Shown here one piece after another: positions 47,590 to 59,285 of a stretch of DNA of 64,000 bases. Source of the DNA: Macrostomum hystrix (taxonomy: Eukaryota > Platyhelminthes > Macrostomidae); NCBI GenBank assembly GCA_950097015.1, contig CATNEN010000030.1:4201001-4265000 (forward strand), read 5' to 3'. The translations under genes and the position numbers were made by a program. How positions within the stretch are numbered: position 1 is the stretch's first letter; every line of letters starts with the position of its first letter. The notes beneath the pieces are model-generated. The model worked only from the letters and a program-made list of their open reading frames with translations. It had not been told where the DNA came from and did not search any database.

Positions 47590-49145
47590 GTGAAAATGAA
47601 TCTAGTATTCATATATACATCTATATAATATACATCTATATTACAAAAAAATATTTTAAACTTGAAATCAATTCTGACTAACAATATTTTAGACGAGCAC
47701 AGCTGCTGTGGCTAAACTTTGAGTTCAAGCGGATTTAAGTAACTCTTTTGAAGTTAAGTAGGCCTAGTTAGGCCTAACTTCCTAAGCAGTTTTAGAAGTT
47801 CAAGTTATTACATTACATATTAAAAAGTTCTAAGTTCTAATCTAAGTCAAGTAGCTATATTTATAATTACGAAAGTATGAATGAAATTACTGTTAGCTAA
47901 CTCCTAAAAGTCTAAATCTAAGACTAAAATTCACCAATACTCAATAGGACCTATCGATCGATCCTGATCGTAGATTATAGGAAACAGCTTTTAATTTCCG
48001 TGTTTTATCTTTTTATTAAAACAATTATAGGTAAACTTTCATTAAAATTAAACACTGAACTTCTAATAAAACAACTTAGGCAGAAGAAAACTGTTTTTAG
48101 GTTTGAGAAAGCACATTTTCTCTAGCTTAAATGTGTTTACAGAAAGTATCAATGTTAAATTCGTTTTTGAAACATCCTTTATTTTAAATAGACGGTAAAG
48201 TAAAAATCCCGCCTTATGTTAGATCGTAAGCTGACGTTTAATTATTATGCTTGCCATCAGCAAGAAAATGTTAGTTAGTTATCTGAGAAATGTTAGTTAT
48301 TTTAATTATGGGATATTTAAGTTTCCTGGTACCATGTTGCAATGAATAACATCATTAAAAATAGCATAGCACTCCATATTCCATAATACTCATTGTTTTG
48401 ATACGAAGTGTCACTTGTATTGAGCTTTAGATGAATAGGTAGATATGACTTGTAATTATTAAAGTATGATAATAATGATTTGCGAGAAGAAGAACGTTTC
48501 GATTCTGGCTCCAGTTTTGATATTTTTATCTAGAGCCATCGTATCCATCAATGGCCGAAATTTATGTTTTTTACTGTCCCTTTTTGTAGACAAAAGATAA
48601 TCCCTTTCGCACAAAGATTAGCAATATGGTTCATAATATTAGAATGCTTTGCTAAGCACACTTTTAGTATTATATTATTCGTTTACTTGCCTATATTTTT
48701 GTGAATCTAGCGCAGAAATTTGCATTTTCTTAATAGGTATTACCTCTATTCATACGTTTCTAGTTATGTATTCATTTCGATACTGGTCGATGTTGGTCAA
48801 CTTTAAAATGTACAACTTGCATTTTATATTTTTCATTGGATGCGAATGTGAATAGCTAAGTTTAGACCTTTGCATAACTTGTGCAATGGGCTCTCAATCA
48901 TATTAAAAAAATTATTTGAAGTTAACGAGTTACGGAGTTAGTGTTAAAGTCTATTTAAGTAGAAATTTCGTTATAAAAATTTCCTATAATAACATAAGAG
49001 TAAAAATTAAAATTGTTTTTGTTTTAATTCAAGATGTGAAATTCCATCAAATTTGCTAAGTAGTCTAACCATGGTAAGAAATATGCGAAAACAAATACTA
49101 GATATGACATTTTTTATACTGTGACATCGCCTGAAATATTTCCAG
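47590..49145. other. AT-rich spacer upstream of the ropporin-like gene
   Basis: AT-rich unique DNA with no open frame of note; probably contains the promoter of the next gene. Confidence 0.4.
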
Positions 49146-49172
49146 CCAACAGAGCCAACATTTAAAGCTAAA

Positions 49173-50284
49173 ATGCCGGGCGACAACAAGGAAAACGGCG
49201 ACCCTTATTACTGCTCTGAGCAGATTCAGATCCCGTCCTCCCTGCCAGACATCCTGAAGCAGTACACCAAGTCGGCGATTCGCACGCAGCCTCCGGATGT
49301 TCTAGCCTGGTCCGCCGCCTATTTCCGCGCCATGGCCAATGGCGAAACGCCACCAGTGAAGGAGCGCCTAGAAATGGCTCAGGCCACGCAGAAGACCGAC
49401 ACGGGCCTCACACCCGGCCTGCTGCGGGTGCTCAACAAGCAGCTGGGTCCCAAGAAACAGGTCGAAGTCAGCGACATCACCGAGAAATGGAAGGCATTGA
49501 ATCTGCCCGAAGAACGACTGCAGGAGCTGTTCCAGGTGAGACTCAGTATCAATCATAATGTCCATCAAGCTAGCTAAATGCTTAATATAATACCCGTACA
49601 TTTACAAAATACAAAAAATTTTATGACGTATGAATGAATCGGCGATCGAAGACCGATAATAAAAAATCATAATATTTTGTATTATTACTAATAAACAGGT
49701 TTGCACACCAGCCCTGTCTTTTTAATAATCACGAAGTATAGCAACTCACTTTGCCTTGGGAGTTCGTCCTTTAACATTCCCCTACGATTCTCTCCGCGGC
49801 TGCGCCCCATTTATAGATGGCCTTTGCCAAGGATTCGAGCTCGGGGATCTTGGCGTGAGAGCCAGTCACGTTAGCCTCTCTACCAGCCAGTCCCCTTGGT
49901 TTAAGATGGGGATACAGAGTTGCATTGGTTTATAGACTGTTTATCATCGTTTTTTTTCAACCCTCAAATTAGATTGGCGACTTCACTGGCAAGGTGGAGT
50001 GGCTGAAATTCTTCGCCGTGGCCTGCGCCTCTCTCTGCAGCGACCTCAGCGGCACAATGAAGCTCATCTGTGAGCAGCTGACAGCCGATCCGGAGGGCGG
50101 CCCGGCCAGGGTCAACTTTGACACCTGGAAGCGCCTGTACGCCTACCTGTACGAATTGAACGCCGAGGCGGATCCGCAGGTGATGGAGGCGGCCCTGGGC
50201 TACCTGGCCTCCGATGTCGAGCGTCAGAAGGGTGTCATTCAGCCTAGGAACTTCCTGCACCAGGACTGCCCGCCGCTGCAGTGA
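49173..50284 (+). CDS. ropn1l: Ropporin-1-like protein, RIIa domain
   Basis: Exons 49173-49535 and 49973-50284 join in phase 0 (TTCCAG|GTGAGA; AAATTAG|ATTGGC) and give 224 residues, close to the roughly 230 of animal ROPN1L. The RIIa dimerisation/docking domain is at about 12-50 (IPSSLPDILKQYTKSAIRTQ, then PPDVLAWSAAYF). Strong family signatures follow: ATQKTDTGLTPGLL (about residues 70-83), EKWKALNLP and, in exon 2, DPEGGPARVNFDTW. It binds A-kinase anchoring proteins through the amphipathic-helix groove and belongs to the radial spoke/fibrous sheath of motile cilia and sperm flagella. AATAAA at 50958 may be its polyadenylation signal. Confidence 0.95.
49690..49910 (-). mobile_element. tRNA-derived SINE in the ropporin-like intron
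   Basis: On the minus strand a head with CTGGCTGGTAGAGAGG (A box) and CCGAGCTCGAATCC (B box) at about 49900-49840 is followed by a body with GCGCAGCCGCGGAG. It occupies about half of the intron. Confidence 0.55.
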
Positions 50285-50996
50285 CCAGAGAGTGCTCAGT
50301 CTGATCACTCATCATGACGAACTCCATTCGATGTGTTCTTTGCTCTACATAGCTTGCTTCCCCATAGAGAGGCGAGATTGTCACTGTCAGGCAGTTGAGC
50401 TGCTTTGTCAGTGAAAGCTAAATTATATTGCTACTTAAAAAGGCTTCATCTAAGAGCTGCACGGCTACCCGTGCAGGTATAGACAAATTCAAATGACTGG
50501 CAAAGTAATAATCATCCACCGTAATGATGGGCTGCTTGGCTGTGGTGAGCAGGAATTATCTTGCACCGAATCCGACCAATATCCACTCCCGTATGCTAAA
50601 CACTTGATCTAATACGGGCATATCGTAACGCACGTTTTTGACGCGTGATATTTCCTAACTGATTTTTACCTCTTATTGTTTTATCAAACAGACAGATTCT
50701 ATGCACACTGACAGAGGCCGTAAGAGACCAAAAAATGAAACGCAACGTATCCAACGTGATATATCTGTACACTATTTTGATTTTATCTATTACAGACATA
50801 ATTGATGTGCTGTTTTGTTACTACTCGAACATCCGCTAAACTCCTATGTTTTTTAAGTAGAAGCCCAATATTAAATAGATTTACAGGAAACACCGAATTT
50901 CAAGTCAATGCATGAATTATATTCTAAATTCTTTGTAACATTATCGCTCTTCCGGGCAATAAAGGGCTTAAGTGTATCAAGTGTCTAAGTTATTGT
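50285..50996. other. 3' flank of the ropporin-like gene
   Basis: Probable 3' UTR and spacer; AATAAA at 50958-50963 is 670 bp after the stop. No further gene. Confidence 0.45.
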
Positions 50997-50997
50997 T

Positions 50998-51735
50998 GCA
51001 TGGCTGTCTGAGGTGCTGGTGCAGGGAGATCTCAGGTGCTGGTGCAGTCAGGTCTGAGGTGCTGGTGCAGGGAGATCTCAGGTGCTGGTGCAGTCAGGTC
51101 TGAGGTGCTGGTGCAGGGAGATCTCAGGTGCTGGTGCAGTCAGGTCTGAGGTGCTGGTGCAGGGAGATCTCAGGTGCTGGTGCAGGGAGATCTCAGGTGC
51201 TGGTGCAGTCAGGTCTGAGGTGCTGGTGCAGGGAGATCTCAGGTGCTGGTGCAGTCAGGTCTGAGGTGCTGGTGCAGGGAGATCTCAGGTGCTGGTGCAG
51301 TCAGGTCTGAGGTGCTGGTGCAGGGAGATCTCAGGTGCTGAGTGCAGGGAGGTCTCAGGTGCTGAGTGCAGGGAGGTCTCAGGTGCTGAGTGCAGGGAGG
51401 TCTCACGTGCTGATGCAATGAGGTCTCAGGTGCTGAGTGCAGCGAGGTCTCAGGTGCTGATGCAATGAGGTCTCACGTGCTGATGCAAGGAGGTCTCAGG
51501 TGCTGATGCAATGAGGTCTCAGGTGCTGAGTGCAGCGAGGTCTCAGGTGCTGATGCAATGAGGTCTCACGTGCTGATGCAAGGAGGTCTCAGGTGCTGGT
51601 GCAATGAGGTCTCAGGTGCTGATGCAATGAGGTCTCACGTGCTGATGCAAGGAGGTCTCAGGTGCTGGTGCAGGGAGGTCTCACGTGCTGATGCAATGAG
51701 GTCTCAGCTGCAGGGAGGTCTCAGTTGCTGGTGTA
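50998..51735. repeat. 23-bp minisatellite with changing unit types
   Basis: AGGTGCTGGTGCAGGGAGAT plus CTC. To about 51340 two types alternate (GGGAGATCTC and GTCAGGTCTG). Beyond that units read GCTGAGTGCAG or GCTGATGCAATGAGG, and a three-unit block is repeated. Confidence 0.93.
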
Positions 51736-52180
51736 GTGTAACATTGGTTGCTGATGCGATGGGATTCAATTGGTTTTAGGGAGTCCATGCAGTGGATATT
51801 TTTAAAGTGCAAAAGGCTCCCAAAGCTACAAGTGTAGTAGAACCGGAGGGAAACAAAAAAATGAAGACATCTTGTTGAACTAAATAGACACATCTTTTTG
51901 ACTTGCGAGTATCAAGGAAGCAAGTACCTCGTAGCTACCTCGCACATATGCATATGATGAAGCATACACAACGAATGACATTGTATTTAACAAGCATATC
52001 AAAATAGCGGATTCAATTAAATTTAATTCAAATTAAAGTCAACAAGAAAGAAGGCGGATGCGAGTCGACTATCGCACAGGATTACAAATTAGATAATAAA
52101 TTTACACACAACAGTTTTCAAATGCCATTGCCAGTTGTACGTACTTGGGGTCTGATAAATAATAGTGGAATCCAGTCTAT
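51736..52180. other. 3' flank of TFIP11
   Basis: AT-rich unique sequence downstream of the minus-strand TFIP11 stop codon; likely its 3' UTR in part. Confidence 0.4.
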
Positions 52181-55100
52181 TCAAGGCCGCAATGCCCTAT
52201 TTATGACATCGTCAAGCGAGACGGGATCCCAGCGACCGTCATTCAGCAAGTAGATGACGCCGCGTTCCACGCACACGGGGACGTGACCGAAGTTGAAGAC
52301 CTGCTTGCCCTGATGCCGGCGGCCAGTCGGGGCGAACACCAGGCCGCGGTCCTGGGCCCTGCGCTCCAGAAGGTCCCGAAGGCCGGTCAGGCCGTGGTTA
52401 TAGTTCAGCACGGTGGCCGGCTGGGCAGAAGCGGCTAATCCGCTGCTAGCGGAGGCGGCAGCCGCAGCGGCCGCAGCTCCGGCGGCGACCACAGCGGCCG
52501 GGTCCTGCCCGGAGAAGGCCGAGTCCATTAGGCGGAGGGCCTGGATGGAAAGCGGAATGAACAGTTAGGCATGGCCAAGTCGAAATTCCATTGGCCTACA
52601 TGGCTAATTATCTAAACTCTATAGTGTTGCAGTCACTTGAGTAAGTGATTGAGTAGTTGAGTAGACCCTAGTTAATTCTTGGATAACTAAACAGACTACA
52701 GAAGTGATATTTTGACAATCATTAGTCCATCTAAAAAACCCTGCGATAATCCGTCTAACCACTAAAGTATCCCACGATAATATATTAAGTAATCCTACTA
52801 TAATCCCGTAAGTGATTCTACGATATCCACCAAGTAATCTTACGATAATACATCAAGTATTTCGATGATATTTAATTAACTAATCGTACGATTATCCATA
52901 GAGTAATCCTACCATAATCCATTTATTAATCCAACGATAATCCATCAGCCAACAGAAGCACTACTGTTGCTAACCCATCCATCAGTACCTGTCCAAGCTG
53001 GTGCTGCACTCCGGGCAGGTCCAGACAGGCCGGTGGCAGCTGGTCCCGCCAGCCGGCGTACCAGGCGGTGACCTGGACCATATCAGACCCGGGCGAGGCC
53101 AGCCAGGCAGCCAAAGCCCGATGGAATCCCGGGAAGAAGCCGCGCTCTAGCATGGAGGCAACCTGCTGGGGGCTGAGCAGGTCCCACCAGGCCTTGCACC
53201 AGGCCCACTGGTCCAGCGGCTGGCCAGACGGATCAATAGGCATGCCGGACAGGCAGTCCGTGAGCTTGGGCAGCACATGGCGCTGGAGGAAGGCGGTGAG
53301 CAGCTGGGGGCGGACGGCGCCTCGCCAGGGAGCCAGAACCTCGCGGGCGCTCAGATCGCTCGGATGCCACTGGCCGAAGCATTGGCCAAGCTTTTGTAGC
53401 ACCTGTTGGAGAAGCAGTTCTGAGTTTTCGTGATGCGAATAGGGAAATTACCTAATTAAATTTCTCTGAATCGATATTATTAACCAAGTTAGAAATATAA
53501 ACGTAGAAGAAAGAAAAAACTAAATTCACAAAAAACGGTTATGAAAATTATAATCGACTGATTAAAAAATATAATATTTAAAAAGACAACCCAGTTGGGG
53601 CAGGTGTACAGCCAATTGTCCATGGACACATACCCGAATTTCTACCACATCTAATGCTGGTACCCAGGAGGGTGAGTGGTACAGCGGTTAAAGCGTTTGC
53701 CTCTCGCAATAAGGTTCCTGAGCTGCTCGATTCCGCAGCGAGACCACATTCATTTGGGGCGCAGCCGCAGAGAGAAGTCTTGGGGGCTTGTCGTGCAATT
53801 TATGCCCTTGATGGCCAACCTCCAAGGCACAGTGAGATGTACACTGCCTGACGATGAGAAAGCCGTGGCAGATTTACACACCTGTATCTGTGTGCGTGTG
53901 TGCTCAGGAGTCAGCGAAATAGGCAGAATTGCCTCCTCGCTGGCTGCGGGTCTAGCGTCACCAAATGATGTGCCATTGCCCGCAGCCCTCCTGCACTGAT
54001 GTCCACTTTACAGCTTGATGAACTGAAGCGAAGCGAGTGGAATAAATTGCGATAGCAATCATGCTTAAGGACAGGGTTGAGAATCGAACTCCGGACCACC
54101 TGATTAGGAGTCTGTGAGCGCTAGCTACTAGGCTACAACTACTGTGGATAGTACAATTTTCAAAGAATGCGAATTTGAAACCTGGCGCACCTGTTCGTGC
54201 ATGGAATCCAAAGGCAGCTCAACAGACCAGGGCTGCAGCCACTCGTGCACAGGCTGGGGATCCCTAGTCGGATCCCAGAGTTGCAGCTCGCGCTGAAGCG
54301 CAGGAGCCACAATGGTGCTAAGCAGATCCTCAACGCCGGGCAGGTAACCGCGCAGAGCCTGAACCAGGGCCAGCGCCTCAGCCGGCTGCCTTGGACTCCA
54401 CTGAGCCAGGGCTCGGCGAACCTGCGGCAACAGCGACTCGGTCAGGATGGCGTCGGCCGCTTCGCCGCCCTGGGCCGAGCCAAAAGCGTCGCGCAGCAGC
54501 CTGGCACAGGCGGCGCCGCGGCCGGGCTCCAGCAGCGGCTGCCAGCCGTCCAGGCCGCGCTTAACAGCCGGCGTTACCATGGCAGCGGCCAACGGTCGAT
54601 ACTGGGCCGGAGCCGATGATAGAAACTGCCTGGCCAGGGTGCAGACGTCAGACAGGCTGGCATCATTAGCAACGGCGGTCTCGTAGGTGTCTAACAAGCG
54701 AATGAGGCCGTCTAGTTCGGCTAGCTGAGTGGCCCGCCGGCCGCGTTGAAGTCGCTGAGTTTCGGCTCTGAGGCTGGCCATCTTGTCCCGATCGTCGCGC
54801 ATCTGCCTGTCGGTGCGCACAATTTCAGACTCGGCCGCGTCGGCTAGGCGGGCCAGATTGTGCATCAGGGCCGGACAGTCGAACCTGCGCTGCTGCTGCT
54901 GATCGTTTGGCGCGGCTGAGGACGACGGCTCGTCAAAACCGGTTGAACGGGTCGCCAGGGCCGAATAGCCTTCGTAGACTCGCTGCTGCGGCCCTGTCAT
55001 GTCTATCACCTGGATGCGGTAGAATAGATCAAGGTATTTTAAATCTAGCAGTTTGTTGACATAAAATTGTTACAATTTTGTCTGAAAAATGCTTTTCCTT

Positions 55101-56555
55101 AACAATAGGAAGACCGCGCTATTCTCCTACTGCCACTGCCTACTTTACGATGGCAACCAAACCTAATGACCGATTTTCGAGAAAGTTCACCATCGTTACT
55201 TGATGAAATTTTGTGAGCAGAAAAATTATGCCTATATTGGTGGCTTTTGCCACCAGACACACTGACGAGAATCGTTGAATATCTCGACGATGCCAATGTT
55301 TTGTGATTCTGAAAGTTGTTTCAACGGATAGAGCGGAATATTTTAGCACGTGTTCTGGATTTTCATGGACATTTCTGTGAATATTTCGGGTGCATTTTAA
55401 ATACCCCCTTTGTCTTTCTACTGTTAATAAGAGTTCTAAGATCCGATTTCTAAAGACTTGTAGCCTAGTAGAGCGTCGGACTTGCGACTTGAAGGTCGGG
55501 GGTTCGATTCGCGACTTCACTGGAACAATTTGTGTCCTTTAGCAAGACACTTAACCATGGCTTCAGTTCACCCAGCTGCAAAAATGAGAATCTGTGTGGC
55601 GTCATCCAGACTGAACAGCTGTACGCAACCTTCAGATGCGCCGTTTTCAATCAATCCATTTAAACTTCTGCCCACACGGGTAAAGAACATTTCCGTGACC
55701 AACCTTAACCCTGGCAGCACCAGCCGAGGCGCCATTGTCATCGAATAACGGGACGCCACCCGGCGCTCGCTTGGCTCCGTCTCTGATGATCTCGTCTCGA
55801 CTTTTGATTGCGTATCTGGGCTCCGGCTGCTGTTGCTGCTGGCTGCGCTTGTACCGAGCCGATGCAGCCAGTGTCGCAGCTGCCTCAGTAACCGTCTCCT
55901 CGTTGCCGCGCCTCGGGGCCGGCGCCGCCTCTTCCGGATAGAAGCCGACCGCCTCCTTGCCCTTCCGCTTGGTGGCCTGCACCGGTGTGACAATGCCGGC
56001 CAGATCCTTGCCCAGGCCCTTGCCCTGCTTGTAGCCCATCTGTTCCAGCAGCTTCATGCCGATGCCGCGGGTGTGCCTCTCCCACTGGCCGAAGCCCTGC
56101 TCAGCCTGGGCCTGGTGCTGCTGCCGATGCCGGTCCCCAGAGGAGGCCGGCTTCTGCTGCCTGCGCTCGGCCTGCCGCTTCTCAATCAGCCGGACGCTCA
56201 GCAGCTCCTCGTCGCTCTCGTCGGTGATGTCGCCGCCAATGCCGTCGACGTCGCCATTGTTTTCCCCCTCGGCGTCATCGTCGCCGGCTGATTTAGTCGA
56301 CAACTGGCCGCCCTTGACGCCACCGCTAATGAAATTTATTGGACCAGCGTTGGCAGCCCCACCGCGGCGGCGGCGCCGATTGCCGAAGCCTCGCCGGCTG
56401 CTGCCGTCGCTGGAATCTTCCGAGTCGCTGGCGAACACGCCGGCCCAGGCCTGCTTCTTGGTCTGGCGCTTGCGCTGAGCCAGCGGATCCATCGAGTACT
56501 TCCAGTCTGCTCCAGTCATGTCGAAGCGCTCCATCTCCTCCTCTTCATCGTCCAT
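52181..56555 (-). CDS. tfip11: Tuftelin-interacting protein 11 (spliceosome disassembly G-patch factor)
   Basis: Four coding exons, all in phase 0: 56555-55704, 55009-54191, 53402-52989 and 52540-52181, giving 814 residues (human TFIP11 is about 837). The N-terminus is acidic ([20 protein letters not shown]), the TFIP N-terminal domain. A G-patch lies at about 161-206 ([19 protein letters not shown] then [13 protein letters not shown]). Exon 2 begins [15 protein letters not shown], matching VIDMTGREQKVY of the family, and runs into the GC-rich-binding-factor-like (GCFC) domain. Exon 4 ends with [14 protein letters not shown] and a C-terminal helix. It recruits and activates the helicase DHX15/Prp43 to release lariat-intron spliceosomes in the nucleus. 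DNAJC17 lies 580 bp upstream on the same strand. Candidate acceptor TTGCAG 30 nt before the ATG. Confidence 0.95.
52740..52950. repeat. Degenerate 22/23-bp array in TFIP11 intron 3
   Basis: About nine diverged copies of TACGATAATCCATCAAGTAA; old compared with the other arrays. Confidence 0.75.
53585..53664 (-). mobile_element. Part of an older SINE in TFIP11 intron 2
   Basis: GTCCATGGACACATACCC...CTGGTACCCA resembles the SINE body at 47500-47580. It resumes at 53994 after the inserted SINE and ends with a tRNA-like head near 54135. Confidence 0.5.
53665..53993 (+). mobile_element. Second copy of the young SINE family
   Basis: Head GGTGAGTGGTACAGCGGTTA then GCGTTTGCCTCTCG, and body to CCCGCAGCCCTCCTG, collinear with the reverse complement of 34257-34575. 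It is on the strand opposite to TFIP11, in its intron 2. No clean target duplication is visible. Confidence 0.75.
53994..54140 (-). mobile_element. Head half of the older SINE in TFIP11 intron 2
   Basis: TTTACAGCTTGATGAACTGA is shared with the older SINE at 34180. The minus-strand head has TAGCCTAGTAGCTAGCG (A box) and CCGGAGTTCGATTC (B box). It ends about 50 bp from exon 2. Confidence 0.65.
55455..55660 (+). mobile_element. tRNA-derived SINE in TFIP11 intron 1
   Basis: Head TGTAGCCTAGTAGAGCGTCG and GGGGGTTCGATTCGCGAC, then a body TGTCCTTTAGCAAGACACTT and TTCACCCAGCTGCAAAAATG, the layout of a widely shared invertebrate SINE core. It ends close to the exon-1 donor site at 55704. Confidence 0.7.
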
Positions 56556-56585
56556 GGTTTTAGCTGGTTCCTTTGCTGCTCAGTG

Positions 56586-57135
56586 CTGCAACGGGTAAGG
56601 GAGCGCGTGGTGCCTTCAGTTGAGAACTCGCAGTCTTAGCAGCTTAGATGCATTCGCTACTGCCTGGAGACACAGTGATGATAATACATTCAGTTGTTCT
56701 ATTATCCCTACATAACTCCGACGATCCTAACATGATCCCGACATTCCCAACACAATTCCTATTATCTCAACATTATTTCGATAAGCCAAACAATTTTCCG
56801 ATTGTTTATCCTGACCATCCCTGCAAAATTTCTTGAGACTTCTTACCTGATTAATCCCTTTATTACCCATCAGATAGATAACTGACTTAGAAGTTAGCGC
56901 TTTCAAATAAAAAAGCAATTACATTCTGTATTTAATAGCTACAATTATTTTTCCATGAAACAAAATGCTAGCAAATATTTTAAGAACATATGATAGCAAA
57001 GAAAACTTACATCGTTGAGTTTTAAAACAAATAAGTCGAAAGATTACGCTACCAATTTTAAGAACACTATTGAGTTTAGCATTGAACATCTGCAAATAGC
57101 ATGAAATATTTCATGAAGAAAATGCAATATTGTTA
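56586..57135. other. Spacer between TFIP11 and DNAJC17
   Basis: 550 bp of AT-rich sequence on the 5' side of TFIP11 and 3' side of DNAJC17. No promoter motif recognised. Confidence 0.4.
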
Positions 57136-58259
57136 CTACTGACTGTCATCAGTAGTAGTGGCAGCGGCAGTGCCAGAAGATTGGGCATGTTCATCGACAT
57201 TCTCAGGCTGTTCAGCAGTTTCTAGATGCGATCGCTTTTGACCACCGCCGCGCGAGGTGAACATTTTCAGTAGATCTTCGGCCGTCACTTTGCGCAGCCA
57301 ATCGCCAGACGGCAGGCCGCTAGCTGTCGGCAGCCAATCACCGCTTTTTACTGCTGCTGTTGCTGCGGGTGCCGCTGCGGCGGGAGCAGACGGCGACTGC
57401 TCGCCCTGCATCCACACGGCTGTCAGACCGTCCAACAAGCCGCTAGACGCCCGCTGAACCAGCCTAGCCGCGTCCGCATGACGCCGAAATTCCACAATAG
57501 CGACACCACTACGACTATGCTTGGCTTGAATCTGCCGACTCTTAGTTGGCCGATATAATAAAGTAACAACTTCGCCATAGCTTGAGCACAATGACCTTAG
57601 TGAGGCCTCAGTGTGAATGGGCGCATTAGAATCTGAACTGATTACTTCGTCACTGTCACGCCAGATAAGCTTGATAGTAGGCAGGACAGCGTCATTCCCC
57701 TTTGGCTTGCCGGCTGCCTGTCGAATCTCCTGCCTGAGCAGCTCCTGCTCTCTAGCCAGTACTTCGCTCAGCTCGCGCCTGAGCCTCTGCTTCTCCCGCT
57801 CTAATCGGGCCTCGTCCTCCCGGCTTGATCGGCTGGCTGCACTGGCGAACGCGGCTGCCTCAGCCCGTTCCAGCTCCTCTTTGAATCGGCGACGACCTTC
57901 GCCTAGAGCTTTGGCTCTCTCGGCAGCAGCCAGACGGCCGCGCCGGACTTTATCGTAGGCTGCTCGAGCCGCCGCGTCGGTCAGCAGCTGAAGGGCTTCG
58001 GAGAGGCGGCGAAATTTTTCAGCCGCCAACGGATCGTCAGGATTCTTGTCCGGGTGCACTTTTAGGGCCGCTGTTCGGTAGGCTTTGGTTATCTAGGAAT
58101 AAAAACGATGACGACATACATTATTATTGATTAACCTAGTCTGAAATGATAAAAGTTACACTGTGTTTTAATGCCTACCTCTTTATCAGTAGCATCATCT
58201 TGCACATTGAGCAGTTTATACAAGTCTTCATTGTGTAGATGACTTTTTGCCGTCTCCAT
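57136..58259 (-). CDS. dnajc17: DNAJC17, J-domain and RRM co-chaperone
   Basis: Exons 58259-58179 (27 codons) and 58092-57136 join in phase 0 (AAAGAG|GTAGGC; TTCCTAG|ATAACC), giving 345 residues (human about 304). The J domain is at about 10-75: DLYKLLNVQ, Y32, HPD at residues 40-42 across the exon junction region, then KFRRLSEALQLLTDAAARAAYDKVR. A charged coiled coil follows (about 80-145), and a C-terminal RRM-like domain (about 150-245) contains LWRD-like and VAIVEFRRHADAARLVQ segments. The Ala-rich and acidic tail is longer than usual. A nuclear Hsp70 co-chaperone linked to pre-mRNA splicing (yeast Cwf23 relative). Same strand as TFIP11 and directly upstream of it. Confidence 0.94.
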
Positions 58260-58342
58260 GGCTGTTGCTTTTGTTTATTAAAAAGTGAAGTACAGGCCCG
58301 CCTAATGAAATTGATTGCAAAGCAGAGTGTTTCTCTACGTCC

Positions 58343-58924
58343 TGTTGAAATACTGAAATGAGAAAGCAGAGTCTGTATAAAAATAAACATATACTAGTGT
58401 AATAGTGGAAAACGCCCCTGGTCGTATTGGTTGTATAGCAAAAGTAAAAAGTTTTTTCAAGGTTAACAATATGCTTGACAGGTCTGTTTCGCATTGGTAT
58501 CATCTAAATTAAGGTAATGTATCTGAGAAAAGCGTCTATTTTTTTGCTGTTAGAAAACACAAAGAAGCTAAGTACCTTGTTACTTTTTTTATAAAAGTAA
58601 GTTATTAACTCAAACTACTATATCTCTTTCAGTTTCTATAGTATGATAGTAAATATATTACAATATGATTATAAACTTCAGACAGAAGGGTCTATTTGTG
58701 CAATTATAACCATACAGGCCATAAATTCTTGAAATTTGTTAAACATCATGTGAATATTTTCTTTATTTGATAGATATGATTATATATACTGACATATGTG
58801 ACAAAAAATATGTATATAAAGATAGACTATTAGGCTTCTGTTTGCTTGCTATATTAATAAATACATTAAATGTTGTATAACTGCACACAGTATATACAAT
58901 GCATTATAATAATAATAATGATAC
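58343..58924. other. AT-rich spacer upstream of DNAJC17
   Basis: AT-rich, no gene recognised; presumably holds the DNAJC17 promoter. Confidence 0.4.
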
Positions 58925-59285
58925 TAGACCCAAGGGCCAGTGCAGGTGTTGTGTGTCAAGCACACTAGCAGGTGGGGACTGCACAACTATTGTACTCTCG
59001 GCTCTCTCGGACACTGGTTGACAGCCGCGTGTCAGCAATGGAATTTATTTTTTCCAAACATATCGGCAGCATCCAAACCCCACAGAATAGCCGCACAGAA
59101 CTGCTTTATTCCACGCCAGCCGGAATTATTATTACCCGACGAAATGTTGGTACTCATTTGCAGCTGAGTAGACTGTGTGCACATCAGGGCAAAGCAGCTT
59201 GCCAAGGGCTGCACGAATAGTTCTAGACTAGGTCGGGAGTCGAACCCAGGACCATCTGATCCAGAGTCCGACACCTTACTGACTG
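58925..59285 (-). mobile_element. tRNA-derived SINE
   Basis: Minus-strand head at about 59285-59222: TCTCAGTCAGTAAGGTGTCG (A box) and CCTGGGTTCGACTCCC (B box). The body continues through GCAAGCTGCTTTGCCC to about 58930, next to an (AATAAT)n run at 58907-58919 that may be its tail. Confidence 0.7.

Noticed and set aside
55457-55520. Functional tRNA gene
   Set aside because: A and B boxes are present but no paired acceptor stem; it is followed by a SINE body.
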